From Actinomadura livida (GTDB lineage: Bacteria; Actinomycetota; Actinomycetes; Streptosporangiales; Streptosporangiaceae): 64,000 nucleotides of DNA. The position numbers were made by a program, and so were the translations under genes. The DNA lies in assembly GCF_014648675.1 (NCBI RefSeq), contig NZ_BMRO01000018.1, positions 70,805-134,804 of the forward strand, written 5' to 3'. Numbering within the stretch: position 1 is the first letter of the stretch; each line of letters opens with the position of its first letter. Below the pieces are notes generated by a model, which was given only the letters and a program-made list of their open reading frames with translations, was not told the origin of the DNA and ran no database searches. Shown piece by piece: positions 31,045-38,615 of this stretch.

Positions 31045-31116
31045 CGCCCGTGCCCGTGCCGATCCGCCGACATGGTCTCCTGCAAGGGCCGGAGTAGGGA
31101 AGACGGGAGCGTCTCG

Positions 31117-32301
31117 ATGAGTGGCAGTGAACCGGGGAGGAACGAGGTCCTGGAGGGCGTGCGGGAGCTGCTGCCCGGCATCGCCGAGCGGGCCAGGTCC
31201 GTGGACGAGAAGGGCCGGATCCCCGCCGAGACCATCCGGGAGCTCACCGCGGCCGGGGTGTTCCGCATGCTGCAGCCCACCCGCTACGGCGGCGCCGAAG
31301 GCGATCCGGTCGCCTTCTACGAGGTCATCCGGGCGATCTCCGGCGTGTGCGGCTCGACCGGCTGGGTCGCGGCCATCCTCGGCGTGCACTCCTGGCATCT
31401 CGGCCTGTTCACGGACGAGGCGCAGCGCGAGGTGTGGGACGCCGGGCCGGACACCCTCGTCGCCTCGTCCTACGCCCCCATCGGGCGGCTCACCCCCGTG
31501 GACGGCGGCTACGAGGTGACGGGACGCTGGTCGTTCTCGTCCGGTGTCGAGTTCACCTCCTGGGCGCTGCTCGGCGCGCTCGTCGTGGGGGCGGAGGGCC
31601 GTCCCGTCGACTTCATGACGGTGCTCGTCCCGAAGGACGACTACGAGGTCCACGAGGTGTGGGACTCGATGGGCCTGCGCGGCACCGCCAGCGACGACAT
31701 CGTGGTCGAGGGGGCGTTCGTCCCCGCGCACCGCGCGATGCGCAACTTCGAGCAGGCGCAGCTGCGCAACCCCGGCCGCAGGGTCAACACCGGCCCGCTG
31801 TACCGGATGCCGTTCGGGACGATCTTCACCAGCACGGTCACCGCCAGCGTGATCGGGATGGCGGCCGGCTGCCACGACCGGTACGTGGAGCGGATGCGCG
31901 ACCGGCTCCGGCTGAGCCTCGGCGGCGGACGGTTCGTCGAGGACCAGTTCGCGCAGGTCGCCGTCGCCCGCGCCGCGTCCGAGATCGACGCGGCGATCCT
32001 GCAGACCGACCGGAACATCCGGGACGTCCACGCGTACGCGGTGCGCAACGAGAAGATCCCGATGGAGCTGCGGCTGCGCGCCCGCCGCGACCAGGTCCGC
32101 GGCACCGAACGCGCCATCGAGGCCATCGACATCCTGTTCAAGACCGCCGGCGGCAACTCCCTGCAACGCGGCAACCCCATCGAGCGCGCCTGGCGCGACG
32201 CCCACGCGGGCAGCCTCCACGTCGCCAACGAGGTCGAGCACGCCCTGTCGATGTGGGGCCGCGGCATCTTCGGCCTGAAGGTCGAGGACAACCTCGTCTG
32301 A
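31117..32301 (+). CDS. hsaA: HsaA-like flavin-dependent monooxygenase (second copy, closest to HsaA)
   Basis: 394 residues. The region LLPGIAERARSVDEKGRIPA, LQPTRYGGAEGDPVAFYEVI, SVCGSTGWVAAILGVHSWHL and ELRLRARRDQVRGTERAIEA follows M. tuberculosis HsaA closely, as does the ending WRDAHAGSLHVANEVEHA. It hydroxylates 3-HSA at C4 with reduced flavin. It stands alone, divergent from kshA, with a shared intergenic operator. It is the better match for HsaA; the paralogue in the operon at 9.5 kb has drifted. Start ATG behind GACGGGAGCG. Confidence 0.87.
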   Translation: MSGSEPGRNEVLEGVRELLPGIAERARSVDEKGRIPAETIRELTAAGVFRMLQPTRYGGAEGDPVAFYEVIRAISGVCGSTGWVAAILGVHSWHLGLFTDEAQREVWDAGPDTLVASSYAPIGRLTPVDGGYEVTGRWSFSSGVEFTSWALLGALVVGAEGRPVDFMTVLVPKDDYEVHEVWDSMGLRGTASDDIVVEGAFVPAHRAMRNFEQAQLRNPGRRVNTGPLYRMPFGTIFTSTVTASVIGMAAGCHDRYVERMRDRLRLSLGGGRFVEDQFAQVAVARAASEIDAAILQTDRNIRDVHAYAVRNEKIPMELRLRARRDQVRGTERAIEAIDILFKTAGGNSLQRGNPIERAWRDAHAGSLHVANEVEHALSMWGRGIFGLKVEDNLV

Positions 32302-32308
32302 CCCAGGG

Positions 32309-32996
32309 CTACCCCGCGGCGCCGGATCGGGAGGCGGGGTTCTCGTGGTCCGCCGGGTCGGTCGACTCGCTCGCGATGGCGCGGAGCCGGTTCCTGTCCT
32401 CCGGGCGCATGCCCGGCTCCTCCTCGAGCGCTTCGAGGAGGAGCCGCATCTGGCGGCGCAGCGCCGGGACGTGCTCGGGGCGGCCGGCGTCCTCCACGTG
32501 CTGGATCAGCATCCGCAGGATCCGCAGCAGCGCGGCGACGACGTGCGGCTGGGAGACCGAAGATCCTGGGGGCGGGCGCCGACGACTCCGCGTCGATGTG
32601 CCGCAGGGCCAGCACGCTGAAGACGAACGTGCCGACCAGGAGCCCGACGACCACCTGGCTCAGCCGGTCCCGGATGAACGAGCGCATCACCCGCGGCGAG
32701 AACTGGCTGCTCGCCAGCTGCAGGCTCACGACCGTCAGCGAGAACACCACCCCGGCGGTGGTGATCGTGGCGCCCGCCACGGTGCTCAGCAGCCACGTCG
32801 CCGCGTTGCTGTTCATGTCGACGGTCGCGGGGATGTGCCTCTCCGTCCCGATGCGCCCGTCGATGGCGGCCGTGACCTCCACCGCCACCAGGCCGCCGAC
32901 CACGACGAGCGCCGGAAGCAGGAACAGGCTCTCCCGGAAGCGGTACATCTCCGCGGACAGCCTCAGGCCGAACACCAGTCCTTTGCGCGCCCTCAT
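32309..32996 (-). pseudogene. DUF2254 membrane protein, internally deleted and frameshifted
   Basis: The first 130 codons encode the N-terminal membrane part of a DUF2254 protein: helices in residues 20-45 and the conserved WLLSTVAGATITTAGVVFSL and SSQFSPRVMRSFIRDR. Around 32550 the frame changes, and a C-terminal helical part follows in another frame (VVAALLRILRMLIQHVEDAG, LRRQMRLLLEALEEEPGMRP). Intact members have about 430 residues; roughly 200 from the middle are missing. It is therefore a decayed gene between two steroid genes. Confidence 0.72.
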
Positions 32997-33106
32997 CCCG
33001 TCATGCTCGCCTCACCGGCGCCGCCGAAACGGCCTGCCGCGTGCCCGGGCGCCCTCCGCGAGTGCGCGGCCTCGTTCCTTCCCGGCGACGAGGCCACGCG
33101 CTCGGG

Positions 33107-34303
33107 TCAGCAGGCGCTCGGCGGGGTGCGCCCGGCGCGGAGGTCCTGCACGTAGTTCAGGGCCTCCTCGAAGGAGACGTCCAGGAGGCCGCGGTGGTCG
33201 GCGCCCTCGAACTCGCCGTACGTGACGCCGCCGTACCTCGTGCAGAGGTCGGCCACCACGGTCTTGGTCGCGCCCGGCGTGACCTGCGTGTCGGTCAGGC
33301 CCTGGAGGACGAACGTGGGGACCTTCAGGTTCAGGCCGAGCGGCTCCTGCGAGCGGAGGTAGTCCTCCAGCGGGGTGAGGTCCGCGTCCGCGCGGAACAC
33401 CTTCTCCGGCGGCAGGTCCGCGCTCAGCTCCCTGAGCTGGGCCGTGCACGCGCTGGTGCGGGTCGCCCCGACGAGCGGGGCGGCCTCCTCGGTCACCAGG
33501 TCCTCCGGCACGAGCGACGGGTCGGCGGCCTGCGAGCCGGTGAGCATGACGAACAGGAACGGCAGTGCGCCCTGCGCGCCCGGCAGCCCGGCCCTGACGT
33601 AGCCGGGGGTCTGGCTGATGAACGAGCCGGGGGCCAGCGCCAGGGAGCCCTTGAGCCGGACGTCCCGCGGCGTCTGCCGCTGCGCGGCGCTGAACAGGGC
33701 CGCCTGGCCGCCCTGGCTGTGCCCGGCCGCGTACCAGTCGCGTCCGATGCGCCGGTCCATGTCGCGGGCGGCGCGCACGATGTCGACGACGGTGTTGGCG
33801 TGGCTGACACCGTTCATGTACGGGTGGCCGCCCAGGGTGCCGAGGCCCTCGTAGTCGGTCTGCACGACGGCGTAGCCGTGGGACACCCACTTGTCGAGGT
33901 ACCGCTCGCTGTAGGCGAGGTAGTCGTGGGCCGGGCCGGTCGGGGTGTCGGCGGACGGGGCGCACACGTCCGCGGTCCCGGTCGTCCCGTGCGCCCAGCT
34001 GAGCACGGGCCAGCCGCCGCGCGGCGCCGGGCCCTTGGGGATCGCGACGGTGCCGGTCACGGTGATCCGCTTCCCGCCCACGCCCTCCGACGTGTAGGTG
34101 ATCTTCCGGTTGACGGCGGCGCTGGGCAGCGCGGCCGCGTTCGTCAGCGGTGCGGTGTGCAGCAGGCGGCCGCGGTGCCCGGGTGGCACACCCTGACCGC
34201 CGTGCTCTCCGGCCTGTGCCGGGACGGCCACGACGCCGGCCGTCCCGGCGAGGGTGACGGCCGCGGTGGCCAGGCCCGCCGCGCGCCTCCTGACAGATCT
34301 CAT
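33107..34303 (-). CDS. secreted lipase-family alpha/beta hydrolase
   Basis: 398 residues. A signal peptide (MRSVRRRAAGLATAAVTLAG then VPAQAGEH) exports it. The hydrolase core has SWAHGTTGTAD as oxyanion loop and the nucleophile elbow AAGHSQGGQAA, with acid and base in GLTDTQVTP and FEGADHRGLL. This is the secretory (LIP-type) lipase fold with serine nucleophile. The start overlaps the stop of the KstD gene (ATGA) so it belongs to the same transcript. Hydrolysis of steroid esters or conjugates outside the cell would fit the context, but this is inference. Confidence 0.8.
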   Translation of the reverse strand: MRSVRRRAAGLATAAVTLAGTAGVVAVPAQAGEHGGQGVPPGHRGRLLHTAPLTNAAALPSAAVNRKITYTSEGVGGKRITVTGTVAIPKGPAPRGGWPVLSWAHGTTGTADVCAPSADTPTGPAHDYLAYSERYLDKWVSHGYAVVQTDYEGLGTLGGHPYMNGVSHANTVVDIVRAARDMDRRIGRDWYAAGHSQGGQAALFSAAQRQTPRDVRLKGSLALAPGSFISQTPGYVRAGLPGAQGALPFLFVMLTGSQAADPSLVPEDLVTEEAAPLVGATRTSACTAQLRELSADLPPEKVFRADADLTPLEDYLRSQEPLGLNLKVPTFVLQGLTDTQVTPGATKTVVADLCTRYGGVTYGEFEGADHRGLLDVSFEEALNYVQDLRAGRTPPSAC

Positions 34304-35808
34304 GTGTGATCCCTCCTGATCTCCTGGACCGCGCGGTAGGCGAACGCCATCGCCGTCGCGATCGGAATGCCCGGCCCGGGGTAGACCGGGCCGGTGAACG
34401 AGGCACTGGTGTTGCCCGCGGCGTAGAGCCCGGGGACGGGACGGCCCGAGCCGTCCAGGACGCGGCCGTCCGGGTCGGTGCGCAGCCCGCCCTTCGTGCC
34501 GAGGTCGCTCAGGACGACCTTCGCCGCGTAGTACGGCGGCCGGTCGACCGCCGCGAGGCAGGACCCGCCGCCGGAGAAGTAGCGGTCGTAGGGGTCCTCG
34601 CCGCGGTGGAAGTCCTCGTCCACGCCCTTCTCCGCGAAGCCGTTGAAACGCTCCACCGTCGCGGTGAGCGCGTCCGCCGGGAGCCCGATCCGGGCGGCCA
34701 GCTCGGCGAGCGTGTCCGCCCGGACCCACGCGCCCGAGGCGAGCTGGTCGTCCGGCACCAGGGGCGGGACGGAGATCGCCGGCAGCCCGCCGGACCGCGC
34801 GTCGAAGACCAGGTGGAAGGGGCCCTGCGCGGCGGCCATCCGCCGCCCCATCTGGTCGTAGGGCAGCGACTCGTTGGCGAAGCGGCGGCCCGACCCGTCC
34901 ACGATGAGCCCGCCGCGGAAGCCGAGCGTGAACGCCGGCCGCCCGTCCGGGGCGAGGAGGCCGGGGCAGAACCACGCCTGGTCGAGCAGCCCGGTTGCGG
35001 CGCCGATCCGCACGGCCGCCGCGATGGCGTCGCCGGTGTTCGCGCCGCCCGGGGCCATCGTCCACTCCGCGCCGCCCGGCACGCCCCGCTCGCCGCGCAG
35101 CGCGGCGGACGACTCGAAACCGCCGGCGGCCAGCAGCACCCCGCGCGACGCCCGCAGCCGGACGGGGCCGTCCGCCGTCACCGCCCGCACGCCCGTTACC
35201 CGGCCGTCCTCGACGACGAGGCCGGTCAGCGCGGTCCCGGTGCGGACGGTGCCGTTGCCGGTCGCGGTGAGCGCCAGCAGCAGCCGCCCGATCAGTGCCC
35301 GGCCCTGCGCCATCGGCTTCGCCGAGTGCCCCCGGCCCGCGCGGTCCCGGTCGACCGGCGGGCGGACGAGCCCCGCCAGGTCGCCGAGCCGCTCCACCGG
35401 CAGATCGAGGGGGACGAACGACCGTCCCATGTCCAGGCGGCCGGGCGCGTCGAAGTAGTCGGGGAACGCCCGCCACTCGAACTCGATCGCCGGGTCCCGC
35501 TCCAGGAAGTCCACCAGTTCCGGCGCCGTCTCCAGGAACGCCTCCCGGTGCGCGGCGGTGCCGTCGCCGAGCAAGGCCCGCAGGTAGGTGCGCGCCGACT
35601 CGGCCGAGTCGCCGATCCCGGCCCGCGCCTGCACCCGCGTCCCCGGCAGCCAGATCGCCGACCCCGAGTACGCGGACGTCCCGCCGAGCAGGTCCGTCTT
35701 CTCCAGGACGGCCGTCCGCAGCCCGCCCGAAGCCGCCGCGAACGCACCGGCCATCGCCCCGGCGCCCGACCCGGCCACCACCACGTCGTACTCGTCGTCC
35801 CACGTCAC
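34300..35808 (-). CDS. kstD: 3-ketosteroid delta1-dehydrogenase (KstD family)
   Basis: 502 residues from the GTG at 35806-35808, with GGAGG seven bases upstream. FAD motif VVVAGSGAGAMAGAFAAASG; E-K-T-D-L-L-G-G-T-S-A-Y-S-G-S follows; the C-terminal active-site block is SASFTGPVYPGPGIPIATAM, with the catalytic Tyr preceding P-G-P-G. The length is as for KstD1-type enzymes. It installs the 1,2 double bond of ring A. It forms a two-gene unit with the secreted lipase and has its own operator and -10 upstream. Nearest to canonical KstD of the three flavoproteins here. Confidence 0.88.
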   Translation of the reverse strand: MTWDDEYDVVVAGSGAGAMAGAFAAASGGLRTAVLEKTDLLGGTSAYSGSAIWLPGTRVQARAGIGDSAESARTYLRALLGDGTAAHREAFLETAPELVDFLERDPAIEFEWRAFPDYFDAPGRLDMGRSFVPLDLPVERLGDLAGLVRPPVDRDRAGRGHSAKPMAQGRALIGRLLLALTATGNGTVRTGTALTGLVVEDGRVTGVRAVTADGPVRLRASRGVLLAAGGFESSAALRGERGVPGGAEWTMAPGGANTGDAIAAAVRIGAATGLLDQAWFCPGLLAPDGRPAFTLGFRGGLIVDGSGRRFANESLPYDQMGRRMAAAQGPFHLVFDARSGGLPAISVPPLVPDDQLASGAWVRADTLAELAARIGLPADALTATVERFNGFAEKGVDEDFHRGEDPYDRYFSGGGSCLAAVDRPPYYAAKVVLSDLGTKGGLRTDPDGRVLDGSGRPVPGLYAAGNTSASFTGPVYPGPGIPIATAMAFAYRAVQEIRRDHT

Positions 35809-35845
35809 GCGACGCCTCCAGCCTCCGGGAACCTGACGCGGGCAC

Positions 35846-35896
35846 ACCGTAGGCGCGGCCTCTCCGCCGGAGGCCGTCCCGTCCCACTGACCGGTA
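35846..35896 (-). promoter_or_regulatory. Candidate operator and promoter of kstD (KstR-like TetR intergenic region)
   Basis: A looser copy of the palindrome, plus-strand TCCCACTGACCGGTA (35882-35896), begins 45 bp upstream of TACGGT (35846-35851) on the minus strand, giving a leader of about 30 nt to the GTG. On the plus strand a GATATTGTTCC segment at 35927-35937 may serve the TetR gene. Confidence 0.5.
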
Positions 35897-36001
35897 TCGC
35901 CGATCGCGGGGACGGCCGTGACTCTGGATATTGTTCCGTGTCAGGGCGGGACCGGCCGGCACTCGGCTGGTCAGCGTGCAGAAGGACCCGGGGGGAGGAC
36001 C

Positions 36002-36622
36002 GTGGCGAGGATCGCAGCGGGCAGGCTGTCCGCCGAACCGAGCTCACCGGAGCAGCACGACCGGCGGCAGCGCATCCTGCGGGCCGCGTCCCGCATCGGC
36101 GCGGACAAGCCCCTCGAACGCGTGCAGATGCACGAGGTGGCGAAGGCGGCGGGGGTGGCGATCGGCACCCTCTACCGGTACTTCCCGTCGAAGGTGCACC
36201 TGTTCACCGCGGTGATGGCGGCGCAGGTCGACCGGCTCCGCGACCAGGTCACCGAACCCGCGCCCAGCACCGCCCCCGAGGACGCGGTCGCCGACCTTCT
36301 GGTGCAGGCCAGCCGGCACCTGCTGGCGCAGCCGCTCCTGTCGACGTCGATGCTGCACGCGTCGAACACCGCGCACGTCGCGACCGTCGCCGACACCGCC
36401 CACATCGACAACACCTTCCGCGACATCCTGCTGCGCGCCGTGGGCATCGAGGACCCCACCGCGCAGGACGTCACCCTCGTCCGGCTGCTGATGCAGTGCT
36501 GGTACGGGGTGCTCCAGTCGAGCCTGAACGGACGCGCGTCCATGGCCGACGTGGAAAGCGACATCCGGCTGGCCTGCCGGCTGCTGCTGGCGCCCCGCTC
36601 GAACGCCGCCGCCTCCCGGTGA
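36002..36622 (+). CDS. TetR-family regulator, KstR-like
   Basis: 206 residues from a GTG with GGGGGAGGACC directly upstream. The helix-turn-helix is RRQRILRAASRIGADKPLER then VQMHEVAKAAGVAIGTLYRY with FPSKVHLF, the sequence pattern of KstR-type steroid repressors. The C-terminal ligand domain is helical (residues 75-200). It is divergent from kstD and followed by a 3alpha-HSD-like SDR. It is a candidate for the local ATTCTAG-type dyads and, with the IclR protein, for the TCCCG palindrome. KstR proteins normally respond to steroid-CoA thioesters. Confidence 0.82.
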   Translation: MARIAAGRLSAEPSSPEQHDRRQRILRAASRIGADKPLERVQMHEVAKAAGVAIGTLYRYFPSKVHLFTAVMAAQVDRLRDQVTEPAPSTAPEDAVADLLVQASRHLLAQPLLSTSMLHASNTAHVATVADTAHIDNTFRDILLRAVGIEDPTAQDVTLVRLLMQCWYGVLQSSLNGRASMADVESDIRLACRLLLAPRSNAAASR

Positions 36623-36695
36623 CCGGGCCGGTCCCGGTGGCCGTGCCGGGACGCGGCACCCGGCGGCGGCGCACACCTCCAGAAGGGACCCCCAC

Positions 36696-37472
36696 ATGGC
36701 ACGGACCATCGCCGTCAGCGGCTCGGCGTCCGGCATCGGCCAGGCCCTCGCCTCGATGCTCCGCGACGCGGGCGACACCGTCATCGGGATCGACCTGCGC
36801 GATGCCGACGTCCGTGCCGACCTCGGCGGCCCCGAAGGCCGGTCGCGGGCGGTCGCCGAGGTGCTCGACCTCTCCGGCGGGACGCTGGACGCGGTCGTCG
36901 CCTGCGCAGGCGTCTCCGACTTCACCGTCCTCCCCGTCAAGGTCAACTACTTCGGAGCGGTCGCGCTGCTGGACGGCCTGCGCCCCGCCCTCGCCCGCGC
37001 CGCGGCGCCCCGCGCCGCCGTCGTCGGCTCCATCGCCGGAACCCACCCGGTGGACGAGGCCGTCGTCCGCGCCTGCCTGGACGGCGACGAGGCCGCGGCG
37101 CTGCGGGCGGCCGCGAAGGTCGTCGAGGCCGGTGCCGGGAGCCAGACGTACTCGTCCTCGAAGTCGGCGCTCGCCCAGTGGCTGCGCCGCGCCTGCGTCA
37201 CCCCGGAGTGGGCGGGCGCGGGCATCCCGCTGAACGCGATCGCGCCCGGCGTCGTCCGGACACCGATGACCGAGCCGCTGTTCGCCGACGAGGCCATGTT
37301 CCAGATCATGAACGAGGCCGTTCCGATGCCGCTGAACGGCTACGCCGACGCCGAGGTGATCGCCGAGGCGCTGCGCTGGCTGATCTCCCCGGTCAACACC
37401 CACATGACCGGCCAGGTCATCTACGTGGACGGCGGCGCCGAGCCGGCACTGCGCGACCCCGGGGTCTTCTGA
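36696..37472 (+). CDS. 3alpha-hydroxysteroid dehydrogenase/carbonyl reductase-like SDR
   Basis: 258 residues. The coenzyme motif is SGSASGIGQALASMLRDAGD; IGIDLRDADVRADL and GRSRAVAEVLDLSGGTLDAV follow the Comamonas 3alpha-HSD pattern, including VNYFGAVALLDGLRPAL. The catalytic part is GSIAGTH with Y-S-S-S-K. These enzymes interconvert 3alpha-hydroxy- and 3-oxosteroids, the entry step for bile acids and androsterone. It follows the TetR gene by 73 bp in the same direction, and a strong terminator follows. Confidence 0.83.
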   Translation: MARTIAVSGSASGIGQALASMLRDAGDTVIGIDLRDADVRADLGGPEGRSRAVAEVLDLSGGTLDAVVACAGVSDFTVLPVKVNYFGAVALLDGLRPALARAAAPRAAVVGSIAGTHPVDEAVVRACLDGDEAAALRAAAKVVEAGAGSQTYSSSKSALAQWLRRACVTPEWAGAGIPLNAIAPGVVRTPMTEPLFADEAMFQIMNEAVPMPLNGYADAEVIAEALRWLISPVNTHMTGQVIYVDGGAEPALRDPGVF

Positions 37473-37477
37473 GTACA

Positions 37478-37515
37478 CCGATGGCCGCCCCTTCGCGCCT
37501 CGGGGCGGCCATCGG
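37478..37515. terminator. bidirectional terminator between convergent SDR genes
   Basis: Perfect 14-bp arms (CCGATGGCCGCCCC and GGGGCGGCCATCGG) enclose a 10-base loop. It sits between the stops of two convergent genes. Confidence 0.88.
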
Positions 37516-37526
37516 CGGTTCCGGGG

Positions 37527-38447
37527 TCAGTGCTTGGCGGTGCCGGTGTCGTCGAGCGCGGCGACGCCGTAGGCGGCGTAGGTCTGGTGCGGGTCGCGGC
37601 CCTCGAAGTAGGGGGTGATCTGCTCCCCGAACTCCGCGACGGAGAAGACGCCGTCCGCGGCGGTGAACTTCCGCTCCACCGCCGGCGCGGCCATCAGCGC
37701 CACCATGTCGCCGTAGACGACGAACACCTGCCCGGTGATCTTCTCGGCCGCGGGGGACGCCAGGTAGCCGACGAACGACCCGACCCGCTCGGGCGCCATC
37801 ACGTCGAGCCCGCCGGGGGAGGTGCCCTCACCGAACGTCGCCTCGGTCATCGCCGTGCGGGCGCGGGGGCAGATCGCGTTGGCCCGCACCCCGTACCGGC
37901 CGAGGCCCGCGGACGTCGACAGGGTGAGCGCCACGATGCCTGCCTTCGCCGCCGAGTAGTTCGGCTGGCCCGCCGACCCGAACAGGAACGCCTCCGACGC
38001 CGTGTTGACCACCCGCCCGTAGACCGGGCCGCCGGCGGCCTTGCTCGCCGCGCGCCAGTGCACGGCGGCGGCGCGGGACACGGCCGCGTGCCCTTTCAGA
38101 TGGACGCGGATGACGTCGTCCCAGTCCTGCTCGGACAGGTTGAACAGCATCTTGTCGCGCAGCACGCCCGCGTTGTTGACGACGATGTCCAGGGAGCCGA
38201 ACGTGTCGACGGCGGCCGACACCAGCGTGTCGCCCATCGACCAGTCGCCGACGTCCCCGGTCACCGCGACGGCCTTGCCGCCCGCCGCCGCGATCTCGGC
38301 GACGACGTCGTCGGCGGCCGGGCCGATGTCGTTGACGACGACGCCCGCGCCCTGCGCCGCCAGCGCGAGCGCCTCGGCGCGGCCGAGCCCGGCGCCCGCG
38401 CCGGTGACGACGGCGGTACGGCCCGCCAGGGAGAGGTCAGCGTTCAT
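37527..38447 (-). CDS. Hsd4A-like SDR (17beta-HSD type/3-hydroxyacyl-CoA dehydrogenase)
   Basis: 306 residues. The long SDR shows TGAGAGLGRAEALALAAQGA, VNNAGVLRDKMLFNLSEQDW, HLKGHAAVSRAAAVHWRAAS and the catalytic SEAFLFGSAGQPNYSAAKAG. These blocks are those of mycobacterial Hsd4A (Rv3502c), which oxidises the hydroxyacyl-CoA of the steroid side chain and 17beta-hydroxyls. Single gene, divergent from the FadE34-like dehydrogenase. The intergenic region contains one copy of the recurrent operator and two copies of an ATTCTAG dyad, one overlapping its candidate -10. Confidence 0.86.
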   Translation of the reverse strand: MNADLSLAGRTAVVTGAGAGLGRAEALALAAQGAGVVVNDIGPAADDVVAEIAAAGGKAVAVTGDVGDWSMGDTLVSAAVDTFGSLDIVVNNAGVLRDKMLFNLSEQDWDDVIRVHLKGHAAVSRAAAVHWRAASKAAGGPVYGRVVNTASEAFLFGSAGQPNYSAAKAGIVALTLSTSAGLGRYGVRANAICPRARTAMTEATFGEGTSPGGLDVMAPERVGSFVGYLASPAAEKITGQVFVVYGDMVALMAAPAVERKFTAADGVFSVAEFGEQITPYFEGRDPHQTYAAYGVAALDDTGTAKH

Positions 38448-38486
38448 CGGAGCCTCCGGGTCGGTGTTCAGATGGCACGCCGGAGG

Positions 38487-38502
38487 CTAGTACGTATTCT
38501 AG
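38487..38502 (-). promoter_or_regulatory. ATTCTAG-type dyad overlapping the hsd4A-like promoter
   Basis: CTAGTACGTATTCTAG overlaps the candidate minus-strand -10 TAGCCT (38484-38489). A closely related 16-mer lies at 38591 before the fadE34-like gene. The half-site TAGAAT recalls the TNNAACNNGTTNNA operators of KstR-type repressors, but is not identical. Confidence 0.5.
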
Positions 38503-38519
38503 TTTTGTCTCCGGTGCGG

Positions 38520-38534
38520 TCCCGCTGAGCGGGT
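38520..38534 (-). promoter_or_regulatory. Recurrent operator at the hsd4A-like promoter
   Basis: TCCCGCTGAGCGGGT on the plus strand. On the minus strand it begins 45 bp upstream of TAGCCT (38484-38489), giving a leader of about 30 nt to the ATG at 38447. Confidence 0.6.
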
Positions 38535-38590
38535 CGCGCGCCCGCCCTGAACGGCCTGGACCGCTCAGTGAGACGCCGCCCGCCACGAGA

Positions 38591-38606
38591 TCAGAACGAA
38601 TTCTAG
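38591..38606 (+). promoter_or_regulatory. ATTCTAG-type dyad just upstream of the fadE34-like start
   Basis: TCAGAACGAATTCTAG ends nine bases before the ATG and shares ACG-x-ATTCTAG with the 38487 site. No ribosome-binding site is visible between it and the ATG, so the transcript may be leaderless or the start may lie elsewhere. Confidence 0.48.
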
Positions 38607-38615
38607 TCTCGTCGC

